A stretch of 64,000 nucleotides of DNA from the NCBI GenBank assembly GCA_963169105.1, contig OY720632.1:744001-808000 (forward strand), written 5' to 3'. The stretch comes from Ceriagrion tenellum (lineage: Eukaryota > Arthropoda > Insecta > Odonata > Coenagrionidae). Of this stretch, positions 27,426 through 38,318 are shown in pieces. Position 1 is the first letter of the stretch. Every line of letters begins with the position of its first letter. The notes beneath the pieces were generated by a model. It did no database searches. It saw only the letters and a program-made list of their open reading frames with translations, and was not told the DNA's origin. The position numbers and the translations under genes were made by a program.

Positions 27426-30400
27426 ATTGATGTGAAGGATATTGGCCGGTAATGTCCTGGGTCATGTCTGTTACATTTACAAAATATAGGTGTAACGTTG
27501 CCTATTTGAAAGTCTCGGAGTACCTTCCTTAACTATCCAATAATTGAACAGACGGTTTTCGGAACCAATATCTATCACGATGTTCTACAAGAGATAACTG
27601 AAGTATTATTTTAAAGTACAATGCTATCACAGACTGTAATTGTGATATTTCATCGGGACAGGTTGATTTGAAGGAGGTTTCGAATTTCAGGTGACATTCC
27701 ATTTCGCGACAAGAAATCGAAATACACTGAATAACTTTTGATATAGAGTTGTGTAATCAAAATTTGATTTTTATGCTGTTTAAATAAAACACATTTCTTC
27801 ACCTGATCATATATTAGGAAAACGACCGAGTTTTACACTTACCCTGAAGTGATGGAACGGTGACTAAAAAGCAAACCACAATACAATAAATTGAATATCC
27901 CTCCACACAACGTTTGACACTTATTTACCATAGAATGTTCACCACATATAATTTACCATTCATTACACATTGCCTCTTCGGGCTAATACACTTAAACAGG
28001 CCATACACTTTACAATAATTGAGCCACTTCAATGCTTCTTCTGTTCACTGAACAGTACCTCACTGCACATTGCACAAAAAATCTCAACAGCTATACACAC
28101 AATCATTTGAATGCAACCCCGCACAGGTGGATGCCGTATTCCTGGCCAGCTATCCCTCGAATATGCCCTGCGTTGCAATCTGGGAGTCCTCCACGTTCCT
28201 GAGGTCTTCCCGTCGTAATTTGCAGTTTCCCGATTATAGGCAGCCCACTTGGTGCATTTTTGATCAGAAGTTCCCACATATCCGCTCACTTATTGGAAAA
28301 CTGGTCGATATAGACTGGTGCTTACTGAGCACTCACCCGCCGAGACTCACAGATTGAAAAACTCTTCACTTCAACTGAGTGGAAAGATTCTTTTTACTTA
28401 AATAATGCCCGACGGAGAATCTCCTGATTAATTTCTTTGGCGATACCTAGCTGCGGTTGACAAATTGTTGCTCGTTACCATGGCTGCCGTAGACAAATTG
28501 TTACTATCCGCTTTTCAAGTGCCGTTAGCCTCTATGGTCTTATCCCATGGGTGGTAGAATGTTTTAGCAGGCGGTGTACCCTTATCACTACGGTGACATG
28601 TTGTAGAGAGGCTTTCCAAGTCGTTAAGGATAAATTTTTGTTTGTCGAAATCCGTATACCATATATTTATTTTGGTGACTTACCGTTCATTAATCGCTGT
28701 GAACTACCGCCACGGAGACGAAAATACCTTCCCATTATTTTAAAAAATATCATGCCTAAAGACATGCTCTCCGAAAGAAAACCGCCTTTGCCGACTGCTA
28801 TGTCATAATGATACTATTAGCAAATCTTCATATGTTCATAGCCGTGGAGATACTAACGGGCGTTCTTCATGCTGGCGTTGTGGATTGAGATTCCCTGTTG
28901 ATTTTAGTAAGTTAAGTTGCTGTAGCGATATTAGTTTGACGGAACGGTTATTTTGTCGTCGAAATAACTGCATTCGCAGTCTTAGTGAAATTTGTATGTG
29001 ATGCCAAGACCTCCCGTTTGAAACCAAGACCTCCCGATGTACGAAAGGGATAAATCACCATGTCGTGGCAATCCATTCCGTGAAGTGTACAACTTTAAGG
29101 AAGTCTTCAAGTATTGCAGTCGCCGTCAGTTTTAGGATGTTGGAAACTGTCATCGGTGTCAGCATTGTTTAAACTAAAGAGGTTGATGGTACGGTACGGG
29201 GAAGAGTGTAGGACAACTCCTTATGTAGCCATTGTTTTTTAAGGTGTAAGTCCTCCAGTACACGGAGGGAATATTAAAATCCCCCCCGATGGTAATAAAA
29301 ATATAGATGTAATGAAGGCTGAAATGCTGAACTCGGTAATTTTTCAAATTTATTACGTGGGATATGTAATAAAAAAGCACACACATTCGAGGCCATGTTA
29401 TGGGAAAATTTGAACTGTGCTTACGATCTCATCTCCTACAGCGATGAACTCACCACCGCTCGCTCTCGCTCATATTTTTTCCCATATGCATTGGTTGTTT
29501 TTTTTTGGAAATATCTCGGTATCCGTCACATGAGTAGAGTTAATGTTTCCATCTATTAATCATCGTCTGTGGTGAGAATCAGGTGAAGGAAATCCGCGAA
29601 TGCCTTTTCCATACAACAGCATTTCACCGACTCTGTTTTCAATGAGTAACTTGGGAGAAGCTGTAATTTCATCGTATGCAGTAGGTTAGATGTTTGAGGA
29701 AGTCTGTTTGTATGTATGAGAAGGGCGGTATGTATTTAATTGGAATATGAAGATACTCATAAAGTGAAGAAATCTCCCATCGACCCCTTCACTCGTTAAT
29801 CCAATACATGATGTACTCACTGTCTTATCTTGTATCCTAAAACAGAAGGCCGACAGAGCCGGAATATGCACCTCGGTACACATGAAGGTAGCTATTACAA
29901 CTAAGTGTGATGTGGCTTTTGGAATAATCAGAGACATTCTTCTAGAATAACATTTATGACAGAGTTGCAGTATATTGTGTCGTTCTGTTTTGACTTGGGA
30001 GTAATTTTTGTATTTGGTAGTATGAATAGGTTCTCCCTTGTGTAAATTACGTTATCGCTAATGGACAGACTTCTTGTGGAAGAGTCGGAAATGGTAAAAC
30101 ATTAACCTACTGAAATGAAGCAATCACCTGAATTTCTTATTTTCGGAAGTTCCACACTCGGGAGACTTTCTCGACTTGCGTCGTGGGCCGCTCGGTGGAA
30201 AACGCTATGCTATCGAAATCTCCGTGGGTCCACGGGTGAGGCGATTATGCGTCCGTAACGCTTTTTCCTTCTCCTACCAGAGGTATACGTAGCTGATGAC
30301 TTTAGAGGTATGGCAAAATCTGTCGCTAGTGGAGCTGTTAAGATAGTGGAAAACGTTCTCCGTTAGGGTAGACGAAAGAGAGACGACGGGGGAGGCGTCT

Positions 30401-30500
30401 AGGTACCCAATGCACGGTAATTTTTCGCTGAATGGAGGCGTAAACTTGGGAGCTATGCCCAAGATCATCGAAATTCATCCTCCCGATGTAAGTCACGTGT
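27426..30500. other. Intergenic stretch, no gene recognised
   Basis: About 3.1 kb between the satellite flank and the region upstream of H1. Open frames are all under about 100 codons, occur on both strands and match no family I know. Small local repeats are visible: 'gacaaattgtt' twice near 28459 and 28493, and 'ccaagacctcccg' twice near 29004-29036. I see no tRNA, terminal repeats or poly(A) tail that would define an element. Confidence 0.6.
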
Positions 30501-31071
30501 ATTGCTGCATCTAAATGGGAAGTACAGGGAGATACGAGTATGGTTTTACAGGCACGGAGACAGGGGTATCGGACAACGATCCGTCCGACAGCCGTGTCTC
30601 CTTGGGGTCACTCTCCACCGCCGGGACGACACCCACGAGGTCACAGGCGTGTAAGGACTTAGCCGAAGGATCAATCAGGGCAACAGTTAAAGAAAAAGGT
30701 GAACTTCGTTCTCCTGGAGAGCCCGGCGAACGTTTAATTCGCGAGCTCGCAGGCACGTGAGCGACATGCTGTATTTCGGGTCGCCGCCATTATGCCAGGT
30801 GGAGGTCGAGGGACGTCCAAGTGCGGTGGACGGACGGGCGCAAGTCTGAGGGTCGCTTCGACGCCCGGCGTCCGTCTTCGGCGTCGCGGACACTCTCCAA
30901 AAGGTGAAAGTCGGAGGAAGAGTTGAGTACAAAGATTCGGAGAAGCACACCGACGACAAGTTGACTAGAGCCAGCTGTGCTCCGAAGTGGTACGATATCA
31001 AGGAAAACGCACTGACGAAAATCGGCGCGCGCCATCTTTTAGATAATTCTCAACTACCGAACGCAGTCAGT
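30501..31071 (+). promoter_or_regulatory. H1 upstream region
   Basis: This stretch is richer in G+C than the AT-rich DNA to its left, and 30780-30900 is markedly GC-rich. It leads directly into the H1 start codon and must hold the H1 promoter and 5' UTR. The frame of H1 stays open back to 30904, but the added residues are not histone-like, so they are treated as untranslated. No clear TATA box is visible within 100 bp of the ATG. Confidence 0.4.
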
Positions 31072-31821
31072 ATGGCAGATGCAGCGTCTGGAGCAGCGGC
31101 GACGGCACCACCCGCAGCCCAACCGTCCGGCACCGCGGCCGTGAAGCCCTTGCCCTCCTCGGGAGCCTCCGCGGCTTCCAAGAAGTCGAGCAAAGCTGGC
31201 GCAAAGAAAGCACGCGCAAAACCATCCCACCCACCCACCTCTGAGATGGTCAATAACGCCGTGAAGAGCCTAAAGGAGCGCGGTGGCTCATCCCTGCAGG
31301 CCATTAAGAAGTACATTGCGGCCAGCTACAAGGTCGACGCCGAGAAGCTGTCGCCCTTCATCAAGAAGTACCTGAAAGCCGCCGTCACCGCCGGAACCCT
31401 GGTGCAAACGAAAGGGAAGGGCGCTTCGGGCTCCTTCAAGCTGAGCTCGACCACTCTCAAGGAGAAGGCAGCACCGTCTGGCGCTGGCGGAGCGGGCAAG
31501 GCGAAGAAAGCAGCAGTGAAGAAAGCGGGAGTGAAGAAACCGAAGGCGGCCGGAGCCAAGAAGGAGAAGAGTGCAGGCGGTACTAAGAGATCCGCACCGA
31601 AAGAGCGGAGCAAGTCGGCCCCCCCAGCGAAGAAAGCCAAGAAAGTAGCAGCCGAGAAACCAAAGAAGAAGGCCGCAGCGGGGAAGCCTGCTGCCAAGGC
31701 GGCAAAATCGCCCTCCAAAGCGAAGAAAGCGCCAACGAAGCCTAAGACTCCAAAGCCGAAGAAGACACCAACGAAAGCTAAGGCAGCGGCGAAAAAGACG
31801 GTCGCACCGAAGAAGAAGTGA
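31072..31821 (+). CDS. H1: Linker histone H1
   Basis: Encodes 249 residues with the three-part H1 layout: an Ala/Pro/Ser-rich N-terminal arm (about 1-50), a winged-helix globular domain (about 52-126, including SHPPTSEMV, LKERGGSSLQAIKKYI and KGKGASGSFKL), and a Lys/Ala/Pro-rich C-terminal tail (127-249) with repeated KKA, KPK and AKK words. H1 binds nucleosomal linker DNA and compacts chromatin in the nucleus. The ATG at 31072 is chosen because the 56 in-frame codons upstream are not histone-like. The gene is intronless and followed 68 bp later by a histone stem-loop, so it is a replication-dependent copy. It converges on H3. No damage is seen. Confidence 0.97.
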   Translation: MADAASGAAATAPPAAQPSGTAAVKPLPSSGASAASKKSSKAGAKKARAKPSHPPTSEMVNNAVKSLKERGGSSLQAIKKYIAASYKVDAEKLSPFIKKYLKAAVTAGTLVQTKGKGASGSFKLSSTTLKEKAAPSGAGGAGKAKKAAVKKAGVKKPKAAGAKKEKSAGGTKRSAPKERSKSAPPAKKAKKVAAEKPKKKAAAGKPAAKAAKSPSKAKKAPTKPKTPKPKKTPTKAKAAAKKTVAPKKK

Positions 31822-31889
31822 ACTCAGAAATGACGTTCGCCATCTGAGACGCTGTCACATTCCTTGTCAGGGATGCAGCGTTCAACTAA

Positions 31890-31905
31890 GGCCCTCTTCA
31901 GGGCC
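31890..31905 (+). terminator. Histone mRNA 3' stem-loop (H1)
   Basis: GGCCCTCTTCAGGGCC is a 6-bp stem with a 4-nt loop, the SLBP-binding element that directs 3' processing of replication-dependent histone mRNAs without polyadenylation. Nine nucleotides downstream, ctcttgaaaatgat (31914-31927) is a candidate histone downstream element, because a near-identical word follows the H4 stem-loop at the same distance. Confidence 0.95.
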
Positions 31906-32523
31906 ATCAAATGCTCTTGAAAATGATTCTGAATGCTTTGAGACTTCAGGGAAAGGAAAATAACAAAAAAAATTCAAAGTTTACCCCTTAAACAGTTCAG
32001 CTGAATATTGTTTATTAGCGCTTAGAATTACGGTAGATGGAAGAACAGCAATGACAAAAATGTCATGTATCATATCACAATTAGATACATTACAGCAATA
32101 GTTAAGATCAGATTGTAGCAACAATCAGAGGAATGCAGTAGATTATGCGGGAGATGGCGGCTCACACCTCTTGCCACCCAGACGAAATACCAACGTAACC
32201 CCATCGCCAGATGATAGCCCTAGCTAAAAGTATGTGTACCTCAATCATTCGCACCACGATAAATAGGTCACTGAATGTAAGCCAAGCCTCCGAATAAGGT
32301 AAACGGGGGCGAAGGAGAGGTTTTCGATACAGATTGCAATCAATCACCTTAACTGGCAAAAATAGTATGTGATTATACATTCTCAGCAATTTTCACTCCC
32401 CTCTATGAAGATTACCATGACCAGCAATGGGTATCTTTTTCAGGTTTGATTTCATGGGAGGAATGTCCTCGTTAACATAATTGTAAACCAAAGCAAACTG
32501 GGTCAATTATTCATTATTGTATT
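31906..32523. other. H1-H3 convergent spacer
   Basis: AT-rich spacer between the 3' ends of the convergent H1 and H3 genes. Apart from the candidate downstream element after the H1 stem-loop, I see no gene, element or obvious repeat in it. Confidence 0.6.
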
Positions 32524-32539
32524 GGTCCTGAAAAGGACC
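32524..32539 (-). terminator. Histone mRNA 3' stem-loop (H3)
   Basis: Read on the minus strand this is GGTCCTTTTCAGGACC, a 6-bp stem with a 4-nt loop, 28 bp after the H3 stop codon. It is fully intact even though the H3 coding start is damaged. Confidence 0.95.
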
Positions 32540-32567
32540 TTGTTTATGACCAGGGAGCACGAACTTC

Positions 32568-33095
<528 letters not shown>

Positions 33096-33108
33096 CGCTG
33101 AACCTCAC

Positions 33109-33284
33109 AGCCATAATTATAGGAGACCTGAACGCAAGAAACACCTCCTTCAGGGACCAGGCGACGAATGCTAAGGGGAGGATTCTGCAAACCTACCTTC
33201 TGCAGCACTCCCTAACCCGCCTGGATATCCCGTCGCCCACCTTGGGCAATGGGTGTTCATACCCCGACCATGCCCTGGTAACCG
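33109..33284 (+). repeat. Duplicated endonuclease segment at the element's 5' end
   Basis: This 176-bp block repeats 34288-34466 in the same orientation. By eye it differs by one substitution (ctgcagcac against ctgaagcac) and a 3-nt gap (caccttgggc against caccttcgtgggc). It is joined directly to the target duplication on its left and to ORF1 sequence on its right. Confidence 0.93.
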
Positions 33285-33900
33285 TGTTCCTGTCCTCGTC
33301 ATCTGGAGGATCAGGGCCAGGCGGACGAAGAGGCCGAGCACCGTGATGCGAGTCGTCACGGAGCTCCATGCGGAGGACCGATGCAGGGACCTGATGCGGC
33401 GCGGGATATGCTTCTATGGGAGAAGTTACCGATGCGAAGCATCCAAGCCCCCCTCCCCCCCTTCCCAGGCCAAGCAGTCTCGGCGGAGTGACGAGCGGGC
33501 TCGTCGCGGACGCCCTTCCGGTCCACGCCGGGAGGGGGAAGGCACGGTCCGTCAGGCGCGCTGCCCGGACTGCGGCGGCGAGCACAGGGCGGGCGATGGG
33601 AGTTGTCCCCGACGTCCACGCGCCCCGCCCTCGCTCGCCGCGGCCGCCCCAATTCACCCCGACCCGTCTGTTTTGCAGGCCATCCCCGCCCTCCCCGTGG
33701 ACGCGAAGCCAGTGACGAGGAAGGAGCTCCTCCACCTGCTGACGATGGTGCTGACCAACATCCACCAAGATCAGCGCCAGGCAGTAGGTCGAGCCATCGA
33801 CGATGCGGCAAAGACCGTACTGGGGATGACAGTCACCCCGCTGTACTCCCCACCGGCTTTCCCATCGCTCTTCTCTGACCTCTTCAATGGCGAACGATAA
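33285..33900 (+). pseudogene. Retrotransposon ORF1 (gag-like), 5'-truncated
   Basis: The open frame from 33253 begins inside the duplicated block; genuine ORF1 sequence starts after 33284. It carries one zinc knuckle, CPDCGGEHRAGDGSCP (CX2CX3HX6C), in an Arg/Pro-rich context, then a Leu-rich helix-forming stretch near the C-terminus (ELLHLLTMVLTNIHQDQRQA). ORF1 proteins of non-LTR elements bind the element RNA. The frame ends at TAA 33898-33900 and overlaps the ORF2 ATG (33887) by 14 nt, a compact arrangement typical of these elements. The N-terminal part is missing. Confidence 0.75.
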
Positions 33901-35470
33901 GTCGAGGGTTTCTTTTATAAATATTCGCGGTGGCCTGGGCCAAAAGAGGCCCCTCCTGAAAGAGCACATAAGGACAAGGAAGGTCGCCATCATGGGGCTG
34001 GTGGAGACCTATCTGCGTCCCAACTCAAGTGTCAATATTTCTGGATTTCAGGAATTCAGCACCGCGAGGCTTGACAACACATCGGGAGGCACCACACTGC
34101 TAATCCGCAATGACATAGCCGCCGTCAGGGAAGACATCCCACAAGACTGCCTCACCCCGGGGAATGAAGCAGTTCTCGCCCGGGTCCACTTAAAGAGGAG
34201 GAAGATTTTAATATGTGTTATTTATTCCAGGCCCAACGTGGAACTCCCTGTGAAACTCCTGGACCACATAATAGCGTCCTGTCCAACAGCCATAATTATA
34301 GGAGACCTGAACGCAAGAAACACCTCCTTCAGGGACCAGGCGACGAATGCTAAGGGGAGGATTCTGCAAACCTACCTTCTGAAGCACTCCCTAACCCGCC
34401 TGGATATCCCGTCGCCCACCTTCGTGGGCAATGGGTGTTCATACCCCGACCATGCCCTGGTAACCGGAAACCTCATGGCACTCTCGGGTGACGTGACGGT
34501 GGACGATTGCCTTACTTCCGATCACCTGCCCTTTTCCTTCCCCCTCTACCTCGTGGATCCTCTCCCTTGCATCTCCGTCACCCGGCCCGACTACAAGAAG
34601 GCAGACTGGGACACATTCAACAGCACAATCGCTGAAAGGACGAAGCACATTGAAGGCATAGAAACAACGGACAGTGCCCTAAAGGCAATGGAGGACGCCT
34701 TTAAAGAGGCTGCGGGCTGCATCCCGACGAAAACAATCGACCCGAAGAGGCCACCACTACCCAGGGATGTGGTGGATATGATTAAACAAAAGAGGTCGAT
34801 ATACCGGGATTGGGTTAGAACAAAAGACCCCGACCTAAAGACTGAATGGAATAGAATGAATGCCCTCATCAGAAGGAAGGTCATTCTGCAGAAGGAAAAA
34901 AGTTGGGAAAATGCCTGCAGAACACTCGATTACAGGGACGGCGGCGCATTCTGGAGAAAATTCAAAATACTGACAGGACAACACAAGGCTAAAACATGCC
35001 CGTTAACTGACATTACCGGGGTTCCGATCGCTGATGCTACAGCAAAAGCTGAGGAATTCCGGAGAGTCCTGTCGGAAATTTACACGCCCGCCGAAGATCC
35101 CCTCTTTGACGAAGTAAAAAGAGACAGGTGCACGAGGGCAGTGCAGACTGCTGAAATACTTTTAAGACCACTGCAGACACCAGCCAGGATAGAGGACGAC
35201 CCGGTACTCCAACCAATCTCCGCAGAGGAAATGGAGGAAAGCAGACCGTGGAAGAACAAGGCACCGGGCGACGACGGTATAACCACCCTTCATGTCAAAA
35301 AGGCCCCTGCCTGCGCCCCACTCCTGATGTCTATCTTCAATGCCATACTATGTATTGGATACTACCCTGATTCCTGGAAAAGGATTACAATGGTAATGAT
35401 ACCTAAGCCAGGAAAGGACAAGAAGAAAGCGGAGAACTACCGGCCCATCAGCCTCACTATTTATTGTTAA
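33887..35470 (+). pseudogene. Retrotransposon ORF2, endonuclease plus truncated reverse transcriptase
   Basis: 527 residues. Residues 1-230 form an APE-type endonuclease: VSFINIRGG near the start, MGLVETYL with the catalytic Glu, GDLNARN, and TSDHLPF with the Asp-His pair. A linker region follows, then the start of a reverse transcriptase (KAPGDDGI, DSWKRITMVMIPKPGKD, ENYRPISLT). The frame stops at 35468-35470, just after the RPISLT motif, before any YxDD catalytic centre, and continues into the 3' UTR. The reverse transcriptase has therefore been deleted internally. With the endonuclease intact, the enzyme could nick DNA but not copy RNA. Confidence 0.9.
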
Positions 35471-35861
35471 CAGAGACATATATTCCATGTTGAAATATTT
35501 CATAGTTTAACCACGTTATTAACGGATCCCCAGTGATTTCTTTATTACCAGAGACATATATATATATATATTATTTATGCAGAGACTTATTCAGTGTTGA
35601 CTTTTAAATTTCTAAGATTTGTTATTTCTTTGTGTTGTTTTGTTTTATATTGTTAAGTTTGTGGCCTGGCGGTGGTTTTAGCGGGTTTCCCACCGTCCTA
35701 GGGCGAATGCCGGGCCAATATCTTCCCGCACCTGTAAAAGTATTCCAGTGACTTCCCTGAAGAGGCGACAGCCTAGAACGGGGTCCACACCATTGTTTTT
35801 GTTATTTGTTATACTTGTATTTGTTTCGGTGTGGAAATAAACATATTTTGACTTGACTTGA
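35471..35861 (+). other. 3' UTR and tail of the H4-leader element
   Basis: Non-coding 3' region. The first 140 bp has three spaced variants of 'ttatt...cagagac(a/t)tat' (near 35460, 35542 and 35570). It then continues to 'gtgtggaaataaacat' and a terminal 'ttttgacttgacttga' tail abutting the target duplication. No poly(A) tail is seen. Confidence 0.65.
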
Positions 35862-35907
35862 CGCTGAACCTCACTCAGCAGAGCACCTCACTCAGCTACT
35901 ACATTAG

Positions 35908-36225
<318 letters not shown>

Positions 36226-36275
36226 ACTGTATTTCCGACTCATCTGCCAATAACATCTACTGGCAATAAGCAAAT

Positions 36276-36291
36276 AGTCCTTTTTAGGACT
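36276..36291 (+). terminator. Histone mRNA 3' stem-loop (H4)
   Basis: AGTCCTTTTTAGGACT, a 6-bp stem with a 4-nt loop. Nine nucleotides later lies ctcttaaaatgat (36300-36312), matching the word found at the same distance after the H1 stem-loop. Confidence 0.95.
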
Positions 36292-37339
36292 GACAAATTC
36301 TCTTAAAATGATCCTATGCTTTGATAACCATGAATTTAATCCCCGAGTTGATTCATATGAAGTTTCACTTTGCTATATTTCCCAAAAATTGACTTTCATT
36401 CTCTGCGGCCACCTACCATTGCTGGTACACCCCCTGCCTCTCACCGCTCTATTCACCACCTAGTCCGGGCATACATACTGTGCTTCTGATATGGGTAGGG
36501 TACCTTACACATTTAGAGTAACCGGGAATGGTATTCAATTCGAAGTAGACATTTGTTTCTTCCTGTAGGAAATGATAACGAGGTCTTAAGCACTTACCTT
36601 CTTAAGACTGGTGCCTTAGCTGCGAAATAATGGAAATCGAGCAAAGTTTTATTGGAACTGTAAATATGATACATTGCAATAATAATAAAGAAAGAAAACT
36701 GGAAAGCGGCCACGGTGGAACGGATGTCCTTCAAACTCCGGGAGGCACTGCAAACCTGCAACGGAAAGTATGTAATGAAAATGAGGCAGTATCTACGTAC
36801 CAATTTTTCTTATTTATACGCATTACAGATTGTAAATTTGTTTTAACATAATATTGGTATAAAGACTTCATGTTATTGTCATCTTACATTGTTCTCCGAT
36901 GAGATGGGAGTTTTTTAAATTTTTTTTTTGTGGTATGACTTAATATTTTGGTTTTGTATGTACTCCATATGAAGCAATGTAATGTCCCAGGACAATAAAA
37001 TTGTTTTCTACCCTATCACCCTGAAAGCCATATCAAGGGTGTTTCCCAGAGGGCGAGGCACGCGACCTTCATCGCCCTGCAAAACTGGAACGAAGGACCT
37101 CGTTGAGCATCCAATGTCACGTCTCCCTAAGAATGAATTACTTCGTTTCGAGTCTTTTTCCTCGGGTTTAACGCTGTTCTAATGAAACAGGTACGTAGAG
37201 TACTGAGATACTACGGGACCTATGTCAAAAGAAGAAACCACCGATCATCTTACGAGTGAAGTATCCAACTATTAGTTTAACTTTATTTTTAAAAGAAATT
37301 CTAAACTATAGGACGTGTGTGCACGATGTTATACTTTGG
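36292..37339. other. H4-H2A convergent spacer
   Basis: About 1 kb between the 3' ends of H4 and H2A. There is a T-run near 36920 and a small inverted word 'acaataaaattgt' near 36990, but no gene, tRNA or definable element is seen. Open frames here are under 75 codons and unrecognised. Confidence 0.55.
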
Positions 37340-37355
37340 TGTCCTAAAAAGGACA
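37340..37355 (-). terminator. Histone mRNA 3' stem-loop (H2A)
   Basis: On the minus strand this is TGTCCTTTTTAGGACA, a 6-bp stem with a 4-nt loop, 26 bp past the H2A stop codon. Confidence 0.95.
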
Positions 37356-37381
37356 ATTTTAAGTACGAGATGAGAGGAGAC

Positions 37382-37756
37382 CTAAGCCTTCTTCTCGGTT
37401 TTCTTTGGCAGAAGTACGGCCTGGATGTTGGGGAGGACACCACCCTGGGCGATCGTGACGCCGGATAGGAGCTTGTTCAACTCCTCGTCGTTCCTGATCG
37501 CTAGTTGTAAGTGTCGAGGAATGATTCGGGTCTTTTTGTTGTCCCTGGCGGCGTTTCCTGCCAACTCGAGGACTTCGGCGGCCAGGTACTCCATGACGGC
37601 AGCGAGATAGACGGGGGCGCCCGCTCCGACACGCTCGGCGTAGTTGCCCTTGCGCAACAGACGGTGGATACGACCCACCGGGAACTGAAGCCCGGCCCTG
37701 CTAGAGCGGGACTTGGACTTCCCCTTCACCTTGCCTACTTTGCCTCGTCCTGACAT
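37382..37756 (-). CDS. H2A: Histone H2A
   Basis: 124 residues starting MSGRGK. The fold contains AGLQFPVGRIHRLLRKGNYAERVGAGAPVYLAAVMEYLAAEVLELAGNAARDNKKTRIIPRHLQLAIRNDEELNKLL, so the acidic-patch residues are present. The C-terminus is VLLPKKTEKKA with the ubiquitin-site Lys and no SQ motif, so this is canonical H2A rather than H2A.X. Residues 6-10 read KVGKV where KGGKA is more usual. The ATG at 37756 is chosen because the 34 in-frame codons upstream are not histone-like. It is divergent from H2B, but a Jockey element now separates the two genes by 4.2 kb. Coding sequence is intact. Confidence 0.98.
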   Translation of the reverse strand: MSGRGKVGKVKGKSKSRSSRAGLQFPVGRIHRLLRKGNYAERVGAGAPVYLAAVMEYLAAEVLELAGNAARDNKKTRIIPRHLQLAIRNDEELNKLLSGVTIAQGGVLPNIQAVLLPKKTEKKA

Positions 37757-38318
37757 GTTGCGATGACTCGTATATCGACGGTGCGGCTTGGGCCTTTCGG
37801 CAGAATGACTTTCAATGGTCCAAGCGGAATAACTGCGCCGGAGGCGCGACAGCTTCACCGTTCCGGTGAGAGAAACTCACCACAACCGGTTTGGTAACAA
37901 ATAGGTGCATGGCGGGGGATTTTTACTTGGAGTTTGATGTGTTGTTTGTGTGAAATTGGAAGGTGAACATTATTTTTGACATATTATATAAACAATAGCT
38001 AATTCTAAGGGGGGAGTTACAAAAGGGGGATATACACAGCTTTAACACAAGCTTTGATGTATATATTCTATAGCTCTGCATGATATATATTCATTTTTTT
38101 TTTTTTTTTTCATTTTTCATTTCATTCATTTTTTTTTTTAATTAAATAAAATATGGAGTGTATAATTTTTTTTTTTTTTTTTTTTTGTAAAATGCATTTT
38201 AAATCTACATTTTATTTATTTATTTTATCATTTTTAATTATTTTTTGTTATTTTTTCCCAGTAAATGATCTAAAATTAACAGACTTAACCTACAAGAAAC
38301 ATAAGACATAGGAAAGAC
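37757..38318. other. H2A upstream flank and Jockey 3' region with poly(T) runs
   Basis: Nearest H2A is GC-rich flank expected to hold the H2A promoter (37757-37910), with no clear minus-strand TATA box. Beyond it the DNA is AT-rich with two T-runs (about 38093-38110 and 38166-38186), followed by AT-rich 3' UTR of the Jockey element. One T-run is probably its poly(A) tail read from the other strand. I could not find a convincing target duplication, so the element's 3' end is uncertain. Confidence 0.5.

Larger units (their letters stand above)
33096..35874 (+). mobile_element. Non-LTR retrotransposon in the H4 leader, with 13-bp target duplication
   Basis: The insertion at 33109-35861 is flanked by cgctgaacctcac at 33096-33108 and 35862-35874. 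In order it contains: a 176-bp copy of an internal endonuclease segment (33109-33284), the 3' part of an ORF1, an ORF2 with endonuclease and the first part of the reverse transcriptase, a 3' UTR, and a short tail of repeated 'ttgact'. Most of the reverse transcriptase is missing, so it is a deletion derivative that would have depended on proteins in trans unless the loss came after insertion. I cannot place its clade beyond APE-endonuclease elements. It lies in the same orientation as H4 and separates the H4 TATA box from its 5' UTR (35875-35913). Confidence 0.92.

Noticed and set aside
28029..28357. Overlapping 86- and 95-codon frames on opposite strands
   Set aside because: No known motif, no codon or context support, and mutually overlapping; kept as unassigned intergenic DNA.
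30904..31071. N-terminal extension of H1
   Set aside because: The 56 extra codons are not histone-like; the ATG at 31072 gives a standard H1.
33193..33993. 266-codon minus-strand frame across the H4-leader element
   Set aside because: Antisense of GC-rich ORF1/ORF2 sequence; no recognisable domain, while the plus strand carries clear retroelement motifs.
37757..37858. N-terminal extension of H2A
   Set aside because: 34 non-histone codons precede the canonical MSGRGK start; treated as 5' UTR.
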